Assembly: GCA_002343775.1 (NCBI GenBank)
Contig: DDSH01000032.1
Coordinates: 50,249 to 114,248, forward strand
DNA length: 64,000 bases
Reading direction: 5' to 3'
Source: Anaerolineales bacterium UBA2395
GTDB lineage: Bacteria > Chloroflexota > Anaerolineae > Anaerolineales > Villigracilaceae
A program made the position numbers and the translations under genes. Position 1 is the first letter of the stretch. Each line of letters starts with the position of its first letter. Under the pieces are notes generated by a model, which was not told the origin of the DNA, made no database searches, and saw only the letters and a list, made by a program, of their open reading frames with translations. Of the stretch, positions 51,681 to 60,580 are shown one piece after another.

Positions 51681-51873
51681 GGGTTTCTCCTTCTATAACT
51701 TTTCGATGCTCGCATTATCGGGCGTCGGCGTCAATTCGCGGTGGGGCTTGACCGTACAAAAATCCGTACAAAAAAAATAGACGTAGACGACGTTTTCCAA
51801 CGCCATCTACGTCAGGGAAATCGCTTGTTATCTGGAGATTCCCTTTTGCGTACCCAAAACTGGGGTTATTTAC

Positions 51874-52386
51874 CTATCGATCATGCGCGGCGTGTTTCGC
51901 TTTGTGCGCCGCGTCCTCCATCGCTTCGAACATCTCCTGCGCGGATTCGGGCGTCAACCGCCGATCGAGAATGGGCAGGTAGACTTCCTCCTCCTTCGCA
52001 AAGTGAAGTTTGACCAGCGCATACACGCCATACAACACACGCCGCAGGGATTTGACCTGCTCCGCGGTCAGCGTCGCGCCGCCGATGTCCTTCTTCAGCG
52101 TAGCCAGTTCTTCGATGTAGCGACCGACTTCGACGTGGTCGCGGCTCATGGTCTTGGTGGCGTCGGGGCTGCCGAGTACTTTCTGCACCACGGGATAGAG
52201 CGCGGCTTCTTCTGCTTCGGCATGGGGCTTGAGGTGATGGGCAAGAAAGTCGTAGACTTCCTCCACGCCGCGCAGAATTTCGGCAACAGGCGCATCGCCG
52301 ATCAGATCCGCCGCCTGGCGGATCTGATCAACAAACGGAAACAATTCTTTGTGCTCATCGCGCAAGGGTTGGGTCAGGGTGGTCAT
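51874..52386 (-). CDS. Hemerythrin-domain protein
   Basis: A 170-residue four-helix bundle with the hemerythrin ligand pattern: DEHKELFPF (His12), HHLKPHAEAEEAALYP (His51 or 52, Glu), HVEVGRYIEEL, and LHFAKEEEVYLPIL. Binds a di-iron centre and O2 or NO, as in iron-sulfur repair or stress proteins. AGGAG precedes it. The regulator Crp/Fnr lies directly upstream in the same direction, and a close copy is at 56275. Confidence 0.9.
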   Translation of the reverse strand: MTTLTQPLRDEHKELFPFVDQIRQAADLIGDAPVAEILRGVEEVYDFLAHHLKPHAEAEEAALYPVVQKVLGSPDATKTMSRDHVEVGRYIEELATLKKDIGGATLTAEQVKSLRRVLYGVYALVKLHFAKEEEVYLPILDRRLTPESAQEMFEAMEDAAHKAKHAAHDR

Positions 52387-52458
52387 GGTTAATCTCCTTT
52401 ATTATTTGGATTATGCCCCTACTGTACTCCTCCCCCTGAAAAATTTACATGACGCGCA

Positions 52459-53214
52459 TCAATTAACTGCACCCTTTTCCGCCAACTTCTTCAAACGCTT
52501 CGCGTCCGTGATCTTCACCCGCTTGCGCCCCGACTTGATCAGTTTGTCTTCGGCGAAGCGGCTCATCACGCGGCTGACCGTCTCGGTGGTCGCGCCCGTC
52601 ATCGCCGCCAAGTCCTGCCGCGAAAAGAGAAGTTGTATCAAAACGTGTTCCCCGCGCGTCTCGCCCAACTTTCCCGCCAACCGCAGCAGCGCCGCGGCGA
52701 TGCGCTGTTCAGTGGTGTAGGCGCTTAATTGCTTGACCACTTCCTGCGATTCCGCCAGACGCTGGCTGACCACTTCCAGCGCGCGCCGCGCAACTTCGGG
52801 ATGTTCGGAAAGAATCGTTTCAAAGTCGGCGGATGAGATTTGCAGAATACAGCAATCGGTTTGCGCGATGGCGGTTTCCGCGTATGTGCGCCCGCCAAAT
52901 ATTGTCAGCGCGCCGAAGTATTCGCCGCCGCGCAGAATATCCAGCAGTACTTCGCGTCCCGAAGCGGCAGCGCGAACCAGTTTGACTTTTCCCATCGCCA
53001 CAAGGTACAAACGCTCCGCGTCGTCCCCTTCATGATAAATCCGCTCGTCGGCGTGCACATCGCGGTCGTGAAATAGCGCGTTGATTTTGGAGATCGCTTC
53101 GGCGGGCAAATGTTTGAAGAACGGCAAACGCCCGACGATCTTCAAACGATAGTCCAGCGAACATACTGCGGGGTCAACCCAATCAAGGCGCACAGGCGAT
53201 TTGGGGCGAGTCAT
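52459..53214 (-). CDS. Crp/Fnr-family regulator
   Basis: A 251-residue regulator: cyclic-nucleotide-type sensor barrel (about 28-145; EGDDAERLYLVAMGKVKLV) and a winged helix (about 165-235; FSRQDLAAMTGATTETVSR). There is no N-terminal Cys cluster for iron-sulfur as in Fnr. The paired hemerythrin genes suggest control by O2, NO or redox. The start follows GGAT. Divergent from the 842-residue regulator, with a palindrome between. Confidence 0.92.
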   Translation of the reverse strand: MTRPKSPVRLDWVDPAVCSLDYRLKIVGRLPFFKHLPAEAISKINALFHDRDVHADERIYHEGDDAERLYLVAMGKVKLVRAAASGREVLLDILRGGEYFGALTIFGGRTYAETAIAQTDCCILQISSADFETILSEHPEVARRALEVVSQRLAESQEVVKQLSAYTTEQRIAAALLRLAGKLGETRGEHVLIQLLFSRQDLAAMTGATTETVSRVMSRFAEDKLIKSGRKRVKITDAKRLKKLAEKGAVN

Positions 53215-53293
53215 GATTCATCCTTTCGGCATCATTATACATCTCTGATCATGTGGTCAAGCGGACGTTCTCCAACGCCCGCTACATGTTGAC

Positions 53294-53343
53294 ATGTCAT
53301 TATCGAACCCGACACTCTCTAGCGTCGGGTTCGATAATGACAT
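53294..53343. promoter_or_regulatory. Perfect 20-bp inverted repeat before NB-ARC regulator
   Basis: ATGTCATTATCGAACCCGAC and its exact complement flank a ten-base loop and end 12 bases before the ATG at 53355. It could be an operator, a hairpin that hides the start of translation, or a terminator for leftward RNA. No U-run follows. Confidence 0.75.
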
Positions 53344-53354
53344 AAAATATCCTT

Positions 53355-55883
53355 ATGTCCACCGACCTGCCCTTCGGTCTCTGGCTGAAGAAACGCCGCA
53401 AAGCGCTCGACCTCACGCGGGGGGCGTTGGCGGAGCGCGTCGGGTGTTCGCTTGCCACCATCGAAAAAATCGAATCGGAGGAGCGCCGCCCTTCGACGCA
53501 GATTGCAGAACTGCTCGCGGACGCGCTGGAGATTCCGACGAACGAGCGCGAACTTTTTCTGATGGTCGCGCGCCGCCTCAAATCGGACGTTGGGCTGGCT
53601 TCTGTTTCCCCGATCCTTTCCCCACCCCCGAAGACCAACGTCCCCCTCCCGCCCACACCACTGATCGGACGCGAAGACGAGTTGAGCGGAATCAGCCACC
53701 TGCTCGCGGACGCCGATTGCCGCCTCATCAGTCTCATCGGTCCAGGCGGAATCGGCAAGACGCGGCTCGGAATCGAATTTGCGAATCGCCAGCGCGGACT
53801 CTTCCCCGATGGCGTGCATTACGTCCCGTTGGCGTCGGTCAATTCCGCAGGATCAATTGTTCCTGCGATAGCCGAGGCGTTCGCGTTTTCGTTCTCAGGT
53901 CCCGTTGACCCGAAGGAACAGTTGTTCGACCACCTCACGCGCGCGATTCAAAAATCCGCGTTGCTCGTGTTGGACAATCTCGAACACCTGCTGGCGCAAT
54001 CGTCCGTGACGGCGGAATTGGTCGCCGAGATTTTGCAACGTCTTCCCACCGTGCGGATTCTCTGCACGTCGCGTGAGCGCTTGAATTTGCAGGGCGAGTG
54101 GACGTTTGACCTGCGCGGTTTGATCATCCCGCCGCCCGACGCGGGAGCGGACGTGGAGCGGTTCAGCGCGGCGGCGATGTTCGTGCAGGCGGCGCGGCGC
54201 GCGGATTCCCGTTTCAAACTCACCGACGCAGACAAGCCCGCGTTGCTCCGCATCTGCCGTATGGTGGAGGGAATTCCGCTGGCGCTCGAACTTGCCGCGG
54301 CGTGGGTGGGCGTGCTGTCATGCGCCGAGATCGCGCATGAAATCGAATCGAACATTGACTTCCTGACCACGTCCATGCGCAACGTGCCTGAGCGTCACCG
54401 CTCGCTTCGCGCCACCTTCGACCATTCGTGGCGATTGCTCACCGACGAAGAGCGCGACATCCTCAGCCGACTCTCCATCTTCCACAGAGGATTCGACCGC
54501 GGCGCGGCGGCGAAGGTTTCGGGGGCGACCCTGCCCGTTTTGTCGTCCCTCGTCTCGAAGTCCCTGATGAGGCGCACGGAGGCGGGACGTTATGACTTGC
54601 ATGAAGTGATTCGCCAGTACGCTTCAGAACATCTCGAATCCAATCCCGCGCGCTGCGAAGAGACCTGCGCCCGTCACAGCGAATATTATTTGCGGTTGGC
54701 ATCCGAGTATGAAAAAAAGTTAAAGAGCGAGGCGCAACAGGACGCGGTGCGTGAGATGACCGTCGAGTTGGACAACCTGCGCGCCGCGTGGACGTGGGGC
54801 GTCGAACACGAAAAGTTTGAATCCATCGGAAGGGCTGTCCGTGCGTTTGGCTGGTATTACGAAGTCGCAGGCTTGATCCACGAAGGCATCGAGCGGTTGG
54901 AGTCGCTCATCCGCGTCTTGCGCGAGAAGCCGCACAAAAAGAAAACCGACAAAATTCTCGGCGCATGCCTTGTACATCAGGGCTTGTTGTGTTTCCGTTC
55001 GGGCGACTTTGCCCGCGCCACCGATCTTTATCCCGAAGCCATCGCGCTGCTCCGCGCCGTCAACGACCGCGCCCTGCTCGCCGACGCGTTGATTTTCTAC
55101 GGCACCATCCATCACCTCAGCGGCGCATATCTCGAATCGAAAAAGTTGATCGAAGAAGGTCTGGTCTACGCGCGCGAAACGAACGACACCTGGTTTGCCG
55201 CGTACGGCATGTATAACATCGGTCACGTGGACAGCATCCTGGGCGACTATGAAAAAGGGTACGAGCAAATGCAGGCGGGTCTCAAACTCTGGCGTGAACT
55301 CGGCGACCCCCATTCCATTTCGCTGGGTTTGAACTTCTGCGTTCAAACGCAGATCGCGCTGGGACGCGTGGACGAAGCCATCGCCACCATGCAAGAAAGC
55401 ATCGCGCTTTGCGAGCGCACGCAAAATCGATGGGGCATGGGAACGGCGTATCGTTATCTCGGACTCGCCACACTTGCGGCGGATCATTGCGACGAAGCAA
55501 AGCGTCATCTCGAAAAGAGTCTCGAAATCTTCGGCGAATACTTCAAAGGCTGGGACATCGCCCAAACCCTCATCTATCTCGGCGAGACATATCTCCATCT
55601 CGGCGACGACGCCCAAGCCAAAACCATCCTGCTCGACTCCCTGCGCCTCGCCCGCGACATCCACTCCGAGCCGCTGATGCTCGAATCTATCGCGGGACTC
55701 GCCGCTCTCGAACTACGCCTCAACTCCGACCTCACAGCTGGGTGGCTGACCCTCATCATGAATCACCCCGCGGCGATTCATGACACGAAACAGCGGGCGG
55801 AGCAGTTATTCGCAGAACAAAAACAGCGCGTCCCTGTGGATGCGCCGTCTTTGGATGAGGTGGTGATGGAAAATTTGGGATAG
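53355..55883 (+). CDS. XRE / NB-ARC / TPR regulator
   Basis: An 842-residue regulator. The XRE helix-turn-helix (about 8-62) leads into an NB-ARC ATPase with Walker A GPGGIGKT (129-136), Walker B LLVLDNLEH and the ARC motif GIPLALELAAAWVG, then eight or so TPRs (about 440-800). Such STAND proteins act as ligand-driven switches. It is alone on the plus strand; a hairpin covers its ribosome-binding region. Targets unknown. Confidence 0.93.
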   Translation: MSTDLPFGLWLKKRRKALDLTRGALAERVGCSLATIEKIESEERRPSTQIAELLADALEIPTNERELFLMVARRLKSDVGLASVSPILSPPPKTNVPLPPTPLIGREDELSGISHLLADADCRLISLIGPGGIGKTRLGIEFANRQRGLFPDGVHYVPLASVNSAGSIVPAIAEAFAFSFSGPVDPKEQLFDHLTRAIQKSALLVLDNLEHLLAQSSVTAELVAEILQRLPTVRILCTSRERLNLQGEWTFDLRGLIIPPPDAGADVERFSAAAMFVQAARRADSRFKLTDADKPALLRICRMVEGIPLALELAAAWVGVLSCAEIAHEIESNIDFLTTSMRNVPERHRSLRATFDHSWRLLTDEERDILSRLSIFHRGFDRGAAAKVSGATLPVLSSLVSKSLMRRTEAGRYDLHEVIRQYASEHLESNPARCEETCARHSEYYLRLASEYEKKLKSEAQQDAVREMTVELDNLRAAWTWGVEHEKFESIGRAVRAFGWYYEVAGLIHEGIERLESLIRVLREKPHKKKTDKILGACLVHQGLLCFRSGDFARATDLYPEAIALLRAVNDRALLADALIFYGTIHHLSGAYLESKKLIEEGLVYARETNDTWFAAYGMYNIGHVDSILGDYEKGYEQMQAGLKLWRELGDPHSISLGLNFCVQTQIALGRVDEAIATMQESIALCERTQNRWGMGTAYRYLGLATLAADHCDEAKRHLEKSLEIFGEYFKGWDIAQTLIYLGETYLHLGDDAQAKTILLDSLRLARDIHSEPLMLESIAGLAALELRLNSDLTAGWLTLIMNHPAAIHDTKQRAEQLFAEQKQRVPVDAPSLDEVVMENLG

Positions 55884-55925
55884 TACCGCAACACATCGTC
55901 CCCGAGGGGGGTTCATGTCGCTTCT
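55882..55925. repeat. Dispersed hairpin repeat (AGTACCGC type)
   Basis: AGTACCGCAACACATCGTCC and GGGGTTCATGTCGC, the left half of the 50095 copy, directly after the NB-ARC gene stop. Confidence 0.5.
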
Positions 55926-55965
55926 GTTTTGCGCCCGTGCCGGCAATCTGAAGATTGTCGTACAA

Positions 55966-56010
55966 CTATTTTTTCGCGAACGTTAAACACAACGGAAACG
56001 ACCCCGTCGC
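55966..56010 (-). pseudogene. Methyltransferase 3' end remnant
   Basis: The minus strand reads ATGSFPLCLTFAKK and stops, which matches the C-terminus of the methyltransferase at 60565 (TATGSFPLYLTFARKP). The rest of the gene is absent. Upstream to 56263 another frame (KRGSLLYLFTDLIYVEYKDG) is open without recognised homology. This fills most of the gap between 55884 and 56274. Confidence 0.55.
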
Positions 56011-56274
56011 GCACGCCGTCTTTGTATTCGACATAAATCAAGTCGGTGAAGAGATATAGCAAACTTCCGCGTTTGGCAATTTCGGCGGGCGTGAGTTCGA
56101 CGGGTTGATAGGCGCTCAACGCCGTGCTGTATATAGTCTTCAACCTGGTTGAAGTTTTCTCAAGAAAGTCCACTATCGGCGCAGGAGGCAAGCCATGTTC
56201 TCGTCTTGCGCAGTTGTTGGTCAATCCAAGCCCGATTGGAAATACCGAACGAAAGTCAGGCATCGAGTTGAATT

Positions 56275-56784
56275 TTAGGAGTATGCCCCATGTTTGGCTT
56301 TATGCGCGGCGGCTTCCATCGCTTCGAACATCTCCTGCGCGGATTCAGGCGTCAGGCGCTGATCGAGAATGGACAGGTAGACTTCTTCTTCCTTCGCGAA
56401 GTGAAGTTTGACTAGCGCGTACACGCCATACAACACACGCTGTAAAGCCTTCGTTTGTTTGAATGCCAATTGCGCATCACCCAAATTCTTTTTGAGCGTT
56501 TCCAGTTCTTCGATATAACGACCGATTTCGACATGGTCGCGGCTCATCGTTTTGGTCGCGTCAGGACTGCCGAGCACTTTCTGCACCACGGGGTAGAGCG
56601 CCGCTTCTTCCGCCTCCGCATGGGGCTTGAGATGGTGGGCAAGAAATTCATAAACTTCAGCTACGCCCTTTCGTGTCTCAGTGATGGACGCGATATCAAG
56701 CCTCTCCGCAACCAGGCGTATGTAATCTACATTTGGAAATAATTCCTTGTGCTCATCGCGTAGGGGTTGGGTAATGATGCTCAT
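56275..56784 (-). CDS. Hemerythrin-domain protein, second copy
   Basis: A 169-residue protein very similar to the one at 51874 (TQPLRDEHKELFPNVDYIR, HHLKPHAEAEEAALYPVVQK, LHFAKEEEVYLSILDQ). All presumed iron ligands are kept. ATG 56784 follows AGGAG. Behind it lies a scrap of the Crp/Fnr 3' end, so it arose by duplication of the hemerythrin-Crp unit. Confidence 0.9.
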   Translation of the reverse strand: MSIITQPLRDEHKELFPNVDYIRLVAERLDIASITETRKGVAEVYEFLAHHLKPHAEAEEAALYPVVQKVLGSPDATKTMSRDHVEIGRYIEELETLKKNLGDAQLAFKQTKALQRVLYGVYALVKLHFAKEEEVYLSILDQRLTPESAQEMFEAMEAAAHKAKHGAYS

Positions 56785-56849
56785 GGTTACTCTCCTTATA
56801 GACATTGAATGTTTACACTCTTACTATATGCCTCTCCTTATATAATCCA

Positions 56850-56880
56850 CATGACGTATATCAATTTACTGCACCCATTT
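56850..56880 (-). pseudogene. Crp/Fnr 3' end remnant
   Basis: ATGACGTATATCAATTTACT and the following GCACCCATTTTTGC match the stretch at 52451 around the Crp/Fnr stop (CATGACGCGCATCAATTAAC). The remainder of that gene has been lost. Nothing else is seen in 56881-57021. Confidence 0.5.
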
Positions 56881-57021
56881 TTGCACGTTCACAGTTTCAA
56901 TGCTACGTTCTGAAATCAGATACACTATGAGTTGATCCTTTTCAAATGTATTGTTTAACGAATTCTGGATTTCAGGTTTGAATGGATGGAGAGGCATATC
57001 AAATCTCAAGTTAAATAATTC

Positions 57022-57342
57022 TTAGGCGCTTGGTACGCCGTGCAAAAAACCAACGAAAGCCAACTCATCAACGGCGCGGATCGCATGTTGTTCACCAGCA
57101 TTGAATACGAGCAGTGTGTTCGGTCCACAGGTATGCTCAATGCCATCGCCGCCTGTAAAGACACCCTGTCCTTTTAACACCACCACAAAAAATGGCGAAC
57201 TGGGCGCATTGTGTTCGCGGATGGATTGACCCGGCTTAAGCGTAAAAAGTATCGCACGTCCCTGCCTGTCAACATGGAATGGTTCAGCATGAGGATCTTT
57301 GTCTCCAAATGTTAGGTTTTCCAATAGGTTTGCAACTTTCAT
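57022..57342 (-). CDS. Small cupin protein
   Basis: A 106-residue single-domain cupin: LKPGQSIREHNAPSSPFFVV (motif 1) and NTLLVFNAGEQHAIRAVD (motif 2), with His and Glu positions suited to a metal. AAGGAG precedes it. Function unknown; a nearby frameshifted DUF2249 gene often accompanies cupins and hemerythrins. Confidence 0.85.
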   Translation of the reverse strand: MKVANLLENLTFGDKDPHAEPFHVDRQGRAILFTLKPGQSIREHNAPSSPFFVVVLKGQGVFTGGDGIEHTCGPNTLLVFNAGEQHAIRAVDELAFVGFLHGVPSA

Positions 57343-57537
57343 TTTAGACTCCTTCCTGCATATATCGGTACCACACTATGGAATGCTTTGTAGATGGTGG
57401 TGGAAATAACAACCCAAATATCACAGGGTTGAACTAGAAGGTCTTTCTGGGAAATATTTTCATTGCATCATTCAGTGGGAGTTCCAAGGCTGGTTGCGGG
57501 AAACCCAGCCTTGAATGTCTATATCTGGAATCTATGC

Positions 57538-57782
57538 CTAGTTTGAGACGGGACTGCCAATTTGCACCCGCCAGACCTCAGGACCTTGTTCCAGGTATTC
57601 CCAAGTGAACTGTCCCTGGTGCTCATTAGCGAATTGATAATAAAGAGGCTTCGGGTCGTGGTCATTGATCAGGATGAAGCTTTGCCCCGGTGTCAGACTC
57701 TCAAAAGTCTGGAAGATCGTCGGGTGTTTTGTGGTGGCGGGATTTGTCGCACATCCAGGGTGGTTGTTACATTGTCACTCAT
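57538..57782 (-). pseudogene. DUF2249 protein, frameshifted
   Basis: It starts with MSDNVTTTLDVRQIPPP, then a one-base shift near 57730, after which KHPTIFQTFESLTPGQSF, DPKPLYYQFANEHQGQFTWE and VWRVQIG follow to the TAG at 57538. DUF2249 is a small sulfur-carrier-like domain. One indel breaks it; recent decay or sequence error. Confidence 0.7.
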
Positions 57783-57954
57783 TTTCTATCTCCTTTGGTT
57801 GTAGTTCGGCATTCTTGCCGATGTGGATAAGAATACTTCACAATCCAAGCCTCGTCTTTGCGGTAGCGCAAAGAACTACTGGTGTCCGTTTTTTATTTGG
57901 GCACCGTCACTCCACTTCCTCAGAGTTTTTTCCAAAAAACGATTGAGCGGGAGC

Positions 57955-58165
57955 GCGTTGTTGTGTTCCCTATATGGAGCGGGACCGAAGACTCCAACGC
58001 CCATCACATATGAACCGAGCGCCACCATCGCGCCGAACTTGGATCCGAGCGTTTGCAGGAATTTCTGCCGCACAGACTACGCCGTCCGCGCGGCGGTGAC
58101 AAGCAATAGCAGGTACAGCATCGAGCATCGCGCACCCCACCCATGTTTCCGCGTCGATGCGCAGG
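57955..58165 (-). pseudogene. Remnant of DUF2269-like membrane gene
   Basis: RQKFLQTLGSKFGAMVALGS and YVMGVGVFGP match two distant parts of the protein at 47127, joined by an internal deletion, and the upstream part is in another frame. A broken duplicate. The gene-free part 57783-57954 shows nothing else. Confidence 0.65.
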
Positions 58166-58170
58166 ATGTG

Positions 58171-59634
58171 CTATATCGCGCCTCGCTCCCCGATCAGCGC
58201 TTCCGCGGTGAGAATGCCGGACGTGGCGGCTCGTCCCACGCTGTAGCCGGGATAGGTGGTCTGCCCGGTCTGGTACAAGCCTTGAATGGGTGTGCGATGC
58301 GGGAAGTGATTCCACGGCGCGACCTGCGGCGACAATCCGTACACCGCGCCGCGATATAAATTCAAATTGTTCCTGAAATCCTTCGGGCTGACGATGCGCT
58401 TGACAGCGATATCCAGGTTGTGAACGCGCGAGAGGGCTTCGACCGCTTTTTCGAGAACGGCTTCCTTTTTCTCTTCGCTCCAATCTTCGATGGGAAAATC
58501 GCGGCGCACAGGCGGGTACATTTCGATTACGCTTCCGCCCGTGGGCGCGAGTTCGGGGAGCGTGACCGTCGGCGCGTCGTACACCAGCCACTTCACACCG
58601 TCATCGCAGGGAGCGAACACGTCGGCTTGATTTTCCATCGGCGGCAGGAAACAATGCGAATGACTGGGCGCATCTATTTTGTTGCGCAAACCAAGTTGCA
58701 CCGAAAACGCGCTGTGCGATAACTGGGCTTCCTTTGCCATACGCTTCAAGCCGCGCGGAGAATCCGAGTCGTCCAGCAAAGAGCCGAAGGTCAGCATCCC
58801 ACTCACAGTCGAGATGACCGCATCCACTTCCACCAATCCCTGCCCGCGAATTTCCAACCCGCGCACGCGACCATCCTTCACGACAATCTTATCCACCCGC
58901 GTATTCAAATGGATTTCCCCACCGTGCGCGAGCATCGCCTGGCTAAGCGCCTCGGGGACTTTGCCCATGCCGCCTTCGGGCAGGTGGAAGCCGTCGCTGA
59001 AAAGAGTCACCAGACCCAAGACCGAAATCGCGGGCTGTTTCTCTGGGGGCAAACCTGTGTAGAGCAAAACGCCCGACATCGCGGCGCGGACTGAATCGTC
59101 GCTGAAGAGCCGCCGCAATTCGTCCGCCACCGTGCCGCCGAATTTTGGCAGATGCCGCCAGCCCCTCGCAAGGATGCGCGAAAACGAAAGCGGATTGACC
59201 AGAATGTCTTCGGTCAGAAGGCGCAGGGCTGGCTCCCAGCGAGTCATCATATCGTCCAATTCTTTTTTCAGCGTGGATTCGTTCACCGCGCCATTTTTCT
59301 TTTCGACGGTCACGTGCAAACCATCGCCAAATGTAACCTTGTCACCGTTGGGCAGAACCGTCGTCTGCGGCGCGGTGATTCTTCTCAGCGGCAAAACGGA
59401 CTTGCGATCCAACCCGACCTTTGCAAAGACACGATCCAGCATATTGGGCAGGGCGAGATATAACGCACCGTCATTGAACGTGTATCCGCCGATGTTCGTC
59501 GTTGCGCAACAGCCGCCGATTTTTCCGTTCGCCTCAAAAAGTTTGACCTTGATCCCCGCGCGCGCAAGCGCTCCGCCCGCCGCCAGTCCCGCCACGCCCC
59601 CGCCGATGATTCCCACCGTTTTGATGGATGTCAT
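58171..59634 (-). CDS. CrtI/retinol-reductase-like FAD oxidoreductase
   Basis: A 487-residue flavoprotein: dinucleotide motif GGGVAGLAAGGALARAG (11-27), ASC-type GGCCATTNIGGYTFNDG, and the C-terminal FAD motif GLYQTGQTTYPGYSVGRAAT. It resembles phytoene desaturases and all-trans-retinol 13,14-reductases. No carotenoid synthase is nearby, so the substrate is uncertain. AGGAG precedes it. Confidence 0.9.
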   Translation of the reverse strand: MTSIKTVGIIGGGVAGLAAGGALARAGIKVKLFEANGKIGGCCATTNIGGYTFNDGALYLALPNMLDRVFAKVGLDRKSVLPLRRITAPQTTVLPNGDKVTFGDGLHVTVEKKNGAVNESTLKKELDDMMTRWEPALRLLTEDILVNPLSFSRILARGWRHLPKFGGTVADELRRLFSDDSVRAAMSGVLLYTGLPPEKQPAISVLGLVTLFSDGFHLPEGGMGKVPEALSQAMLAHGGEIHLNTRVDKIVVKDGRVRGLEIRGQGLVEVDAVISTVSGMLTFGSLLDDSDSPRGLKRMAKEAQLSHSAFSVQLGLRNKIDAPSHSHCFLPPMENQADVFAPCDDGVKWLVYDAPTVTLPELAPTGGSVIEMYPPVRRDFPIEDWSEEKKEAVLEKAVEALSRVHNLDIAVKRIVSPKDFRNNLNLYRGAVYGLSPQVAPWNHFPHRTPIQGLYQTGQTTYPGYSVGRAATSGILTAEALIGERGAI

Positions 59635-59648
59635 AAAGTTCTCCTCTG

Positions 59649-60470
59649 TTACTCAACCTTCAACCCGCGGAAACTCCAGACATAAAGATAGTCTTTTTTG
59701 ATTTCTTCGATTCGTTTCACCATTTCATCCAAATCATCCTCGGGGCTGACCCAGCGTCCCGTCAGCGCGTCGTAGTTACCCGAAGCGAGAGCCACCGCCA
59801 GCGTCCCCGCCAACTCGACGGGCTGCCATTTGCCTTCGAGTTCTTTCGGCAAATAAGAAAGCCATTTGCGCCCGACTTCGGATTCGATGATGTAATCCGT
59901 CATCTCGGTGTACGTGGGACCCACAACGATTGCGAACGTACTGACCCCGAATTCTTTAGTCTCTTGCGCCAGCGTATCAGTGAAGCGCGTGACTGCAACC
60001 TTCGAGCAATCATACGCCGAGACATTTGCCATACCCGAACTGGTGAAGTTGATGATCCGTCCGCGCTTGCGTTGGGTCATGCCTTTCAAAACGGCGTGAC
60101 AGCAAAGGAACACGCTTCGAATATTGACTTCGACATCGCGCCACCATTCGTCGGGATTCACCTCCCAAACGGGCGCAATGGATGTAAGCCGCCCCGCGTT
60201 GTTGACGAGAATATCCACCGCGCCGAGTTCCTTCTCCACCTGCTCCACCATTTTGATAACGGCAGAAAGGTCGGTCACATCGGCTGTGACGGAGATCGCC
60301 CGACCGCCTTCGCTTTGAATGATCGAAACGGTCTCCGCAAGTTGATCCGCCGACCGCGCCACAACCGCGACCTTGACGCCTTCCTTTGCCAATGCCCGCG
60401 CGATCTCGCGCCCAAATCCGCGCCCCCCGCCTGTGACGATGGCGGTTTGTCCTGTGAGTTTTGATTCCAT
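59649..60470 (-). CDS. Classical SDR oxidoreductase
   Basis: A 273-residue NAD(P)-dependent enzyme: TGGGRGFG (13-20), NNAG, and YDCSK catalytic Tyr-Lys. It resembles 3-oxoacyl-ACP reductase. ATG 60470 follows AGGAG; the longer frame runs into a repeat. Lies 14 bases upstream of the CrtI-like gene. Confidence 0.92.
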   Translation of the reverse strand: MESKLTGQTAIVTGGGRGFGREIARALAKEGVKVAVVARSADQLAETVSIIQSEGGRAISVTADVTDLSAVIKMVEQVEKELGAVDILVNNAGRLTSIAPVWEVNPDEWWRDVEVNIRSVFLCCHAVLKGMTQRKRGRIINFTSSGMANVSAYDCSKVAVTRFTDTLAQETKEFGVSTFAIVVGPTYTEMTDYIIESEVGRKWLSYLPKELEGKWQPVELAGTLAVALASGNYDALTGRWVSPEDDLDEMVKRIEEIKKDYLYVWSFRGLKVE

Positions 60471-60489
60471 GTTGTTCTCCTCAATATTT

Positions 60490-60580
60490 TGAACCGCGAA
60501 GCACGCCAAGGTCGCTAAGAAAGTTTTTAAATCTTCGCGCTCTTTGCGGTCTTCGCGGTGAATCTCAGGGTTTTCTCGCA
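60490..60580. repeat. Dispersed 'AACCGCGAAG' palindromic repeat
   Basis: AACCGCGAAGCACGCCAAGG, CGCTAAGAAAG, CTTCGCGCTCTTTGCGG and CTTCGCGGTGAATC form two arms. This family of repeats with GCGAAG...CTTCGC is common in Chloroflexota and other bacteria (from memory). It lies between two genes and overlaps the methyltransferase stop by a few bases. Confidence 0.6.
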
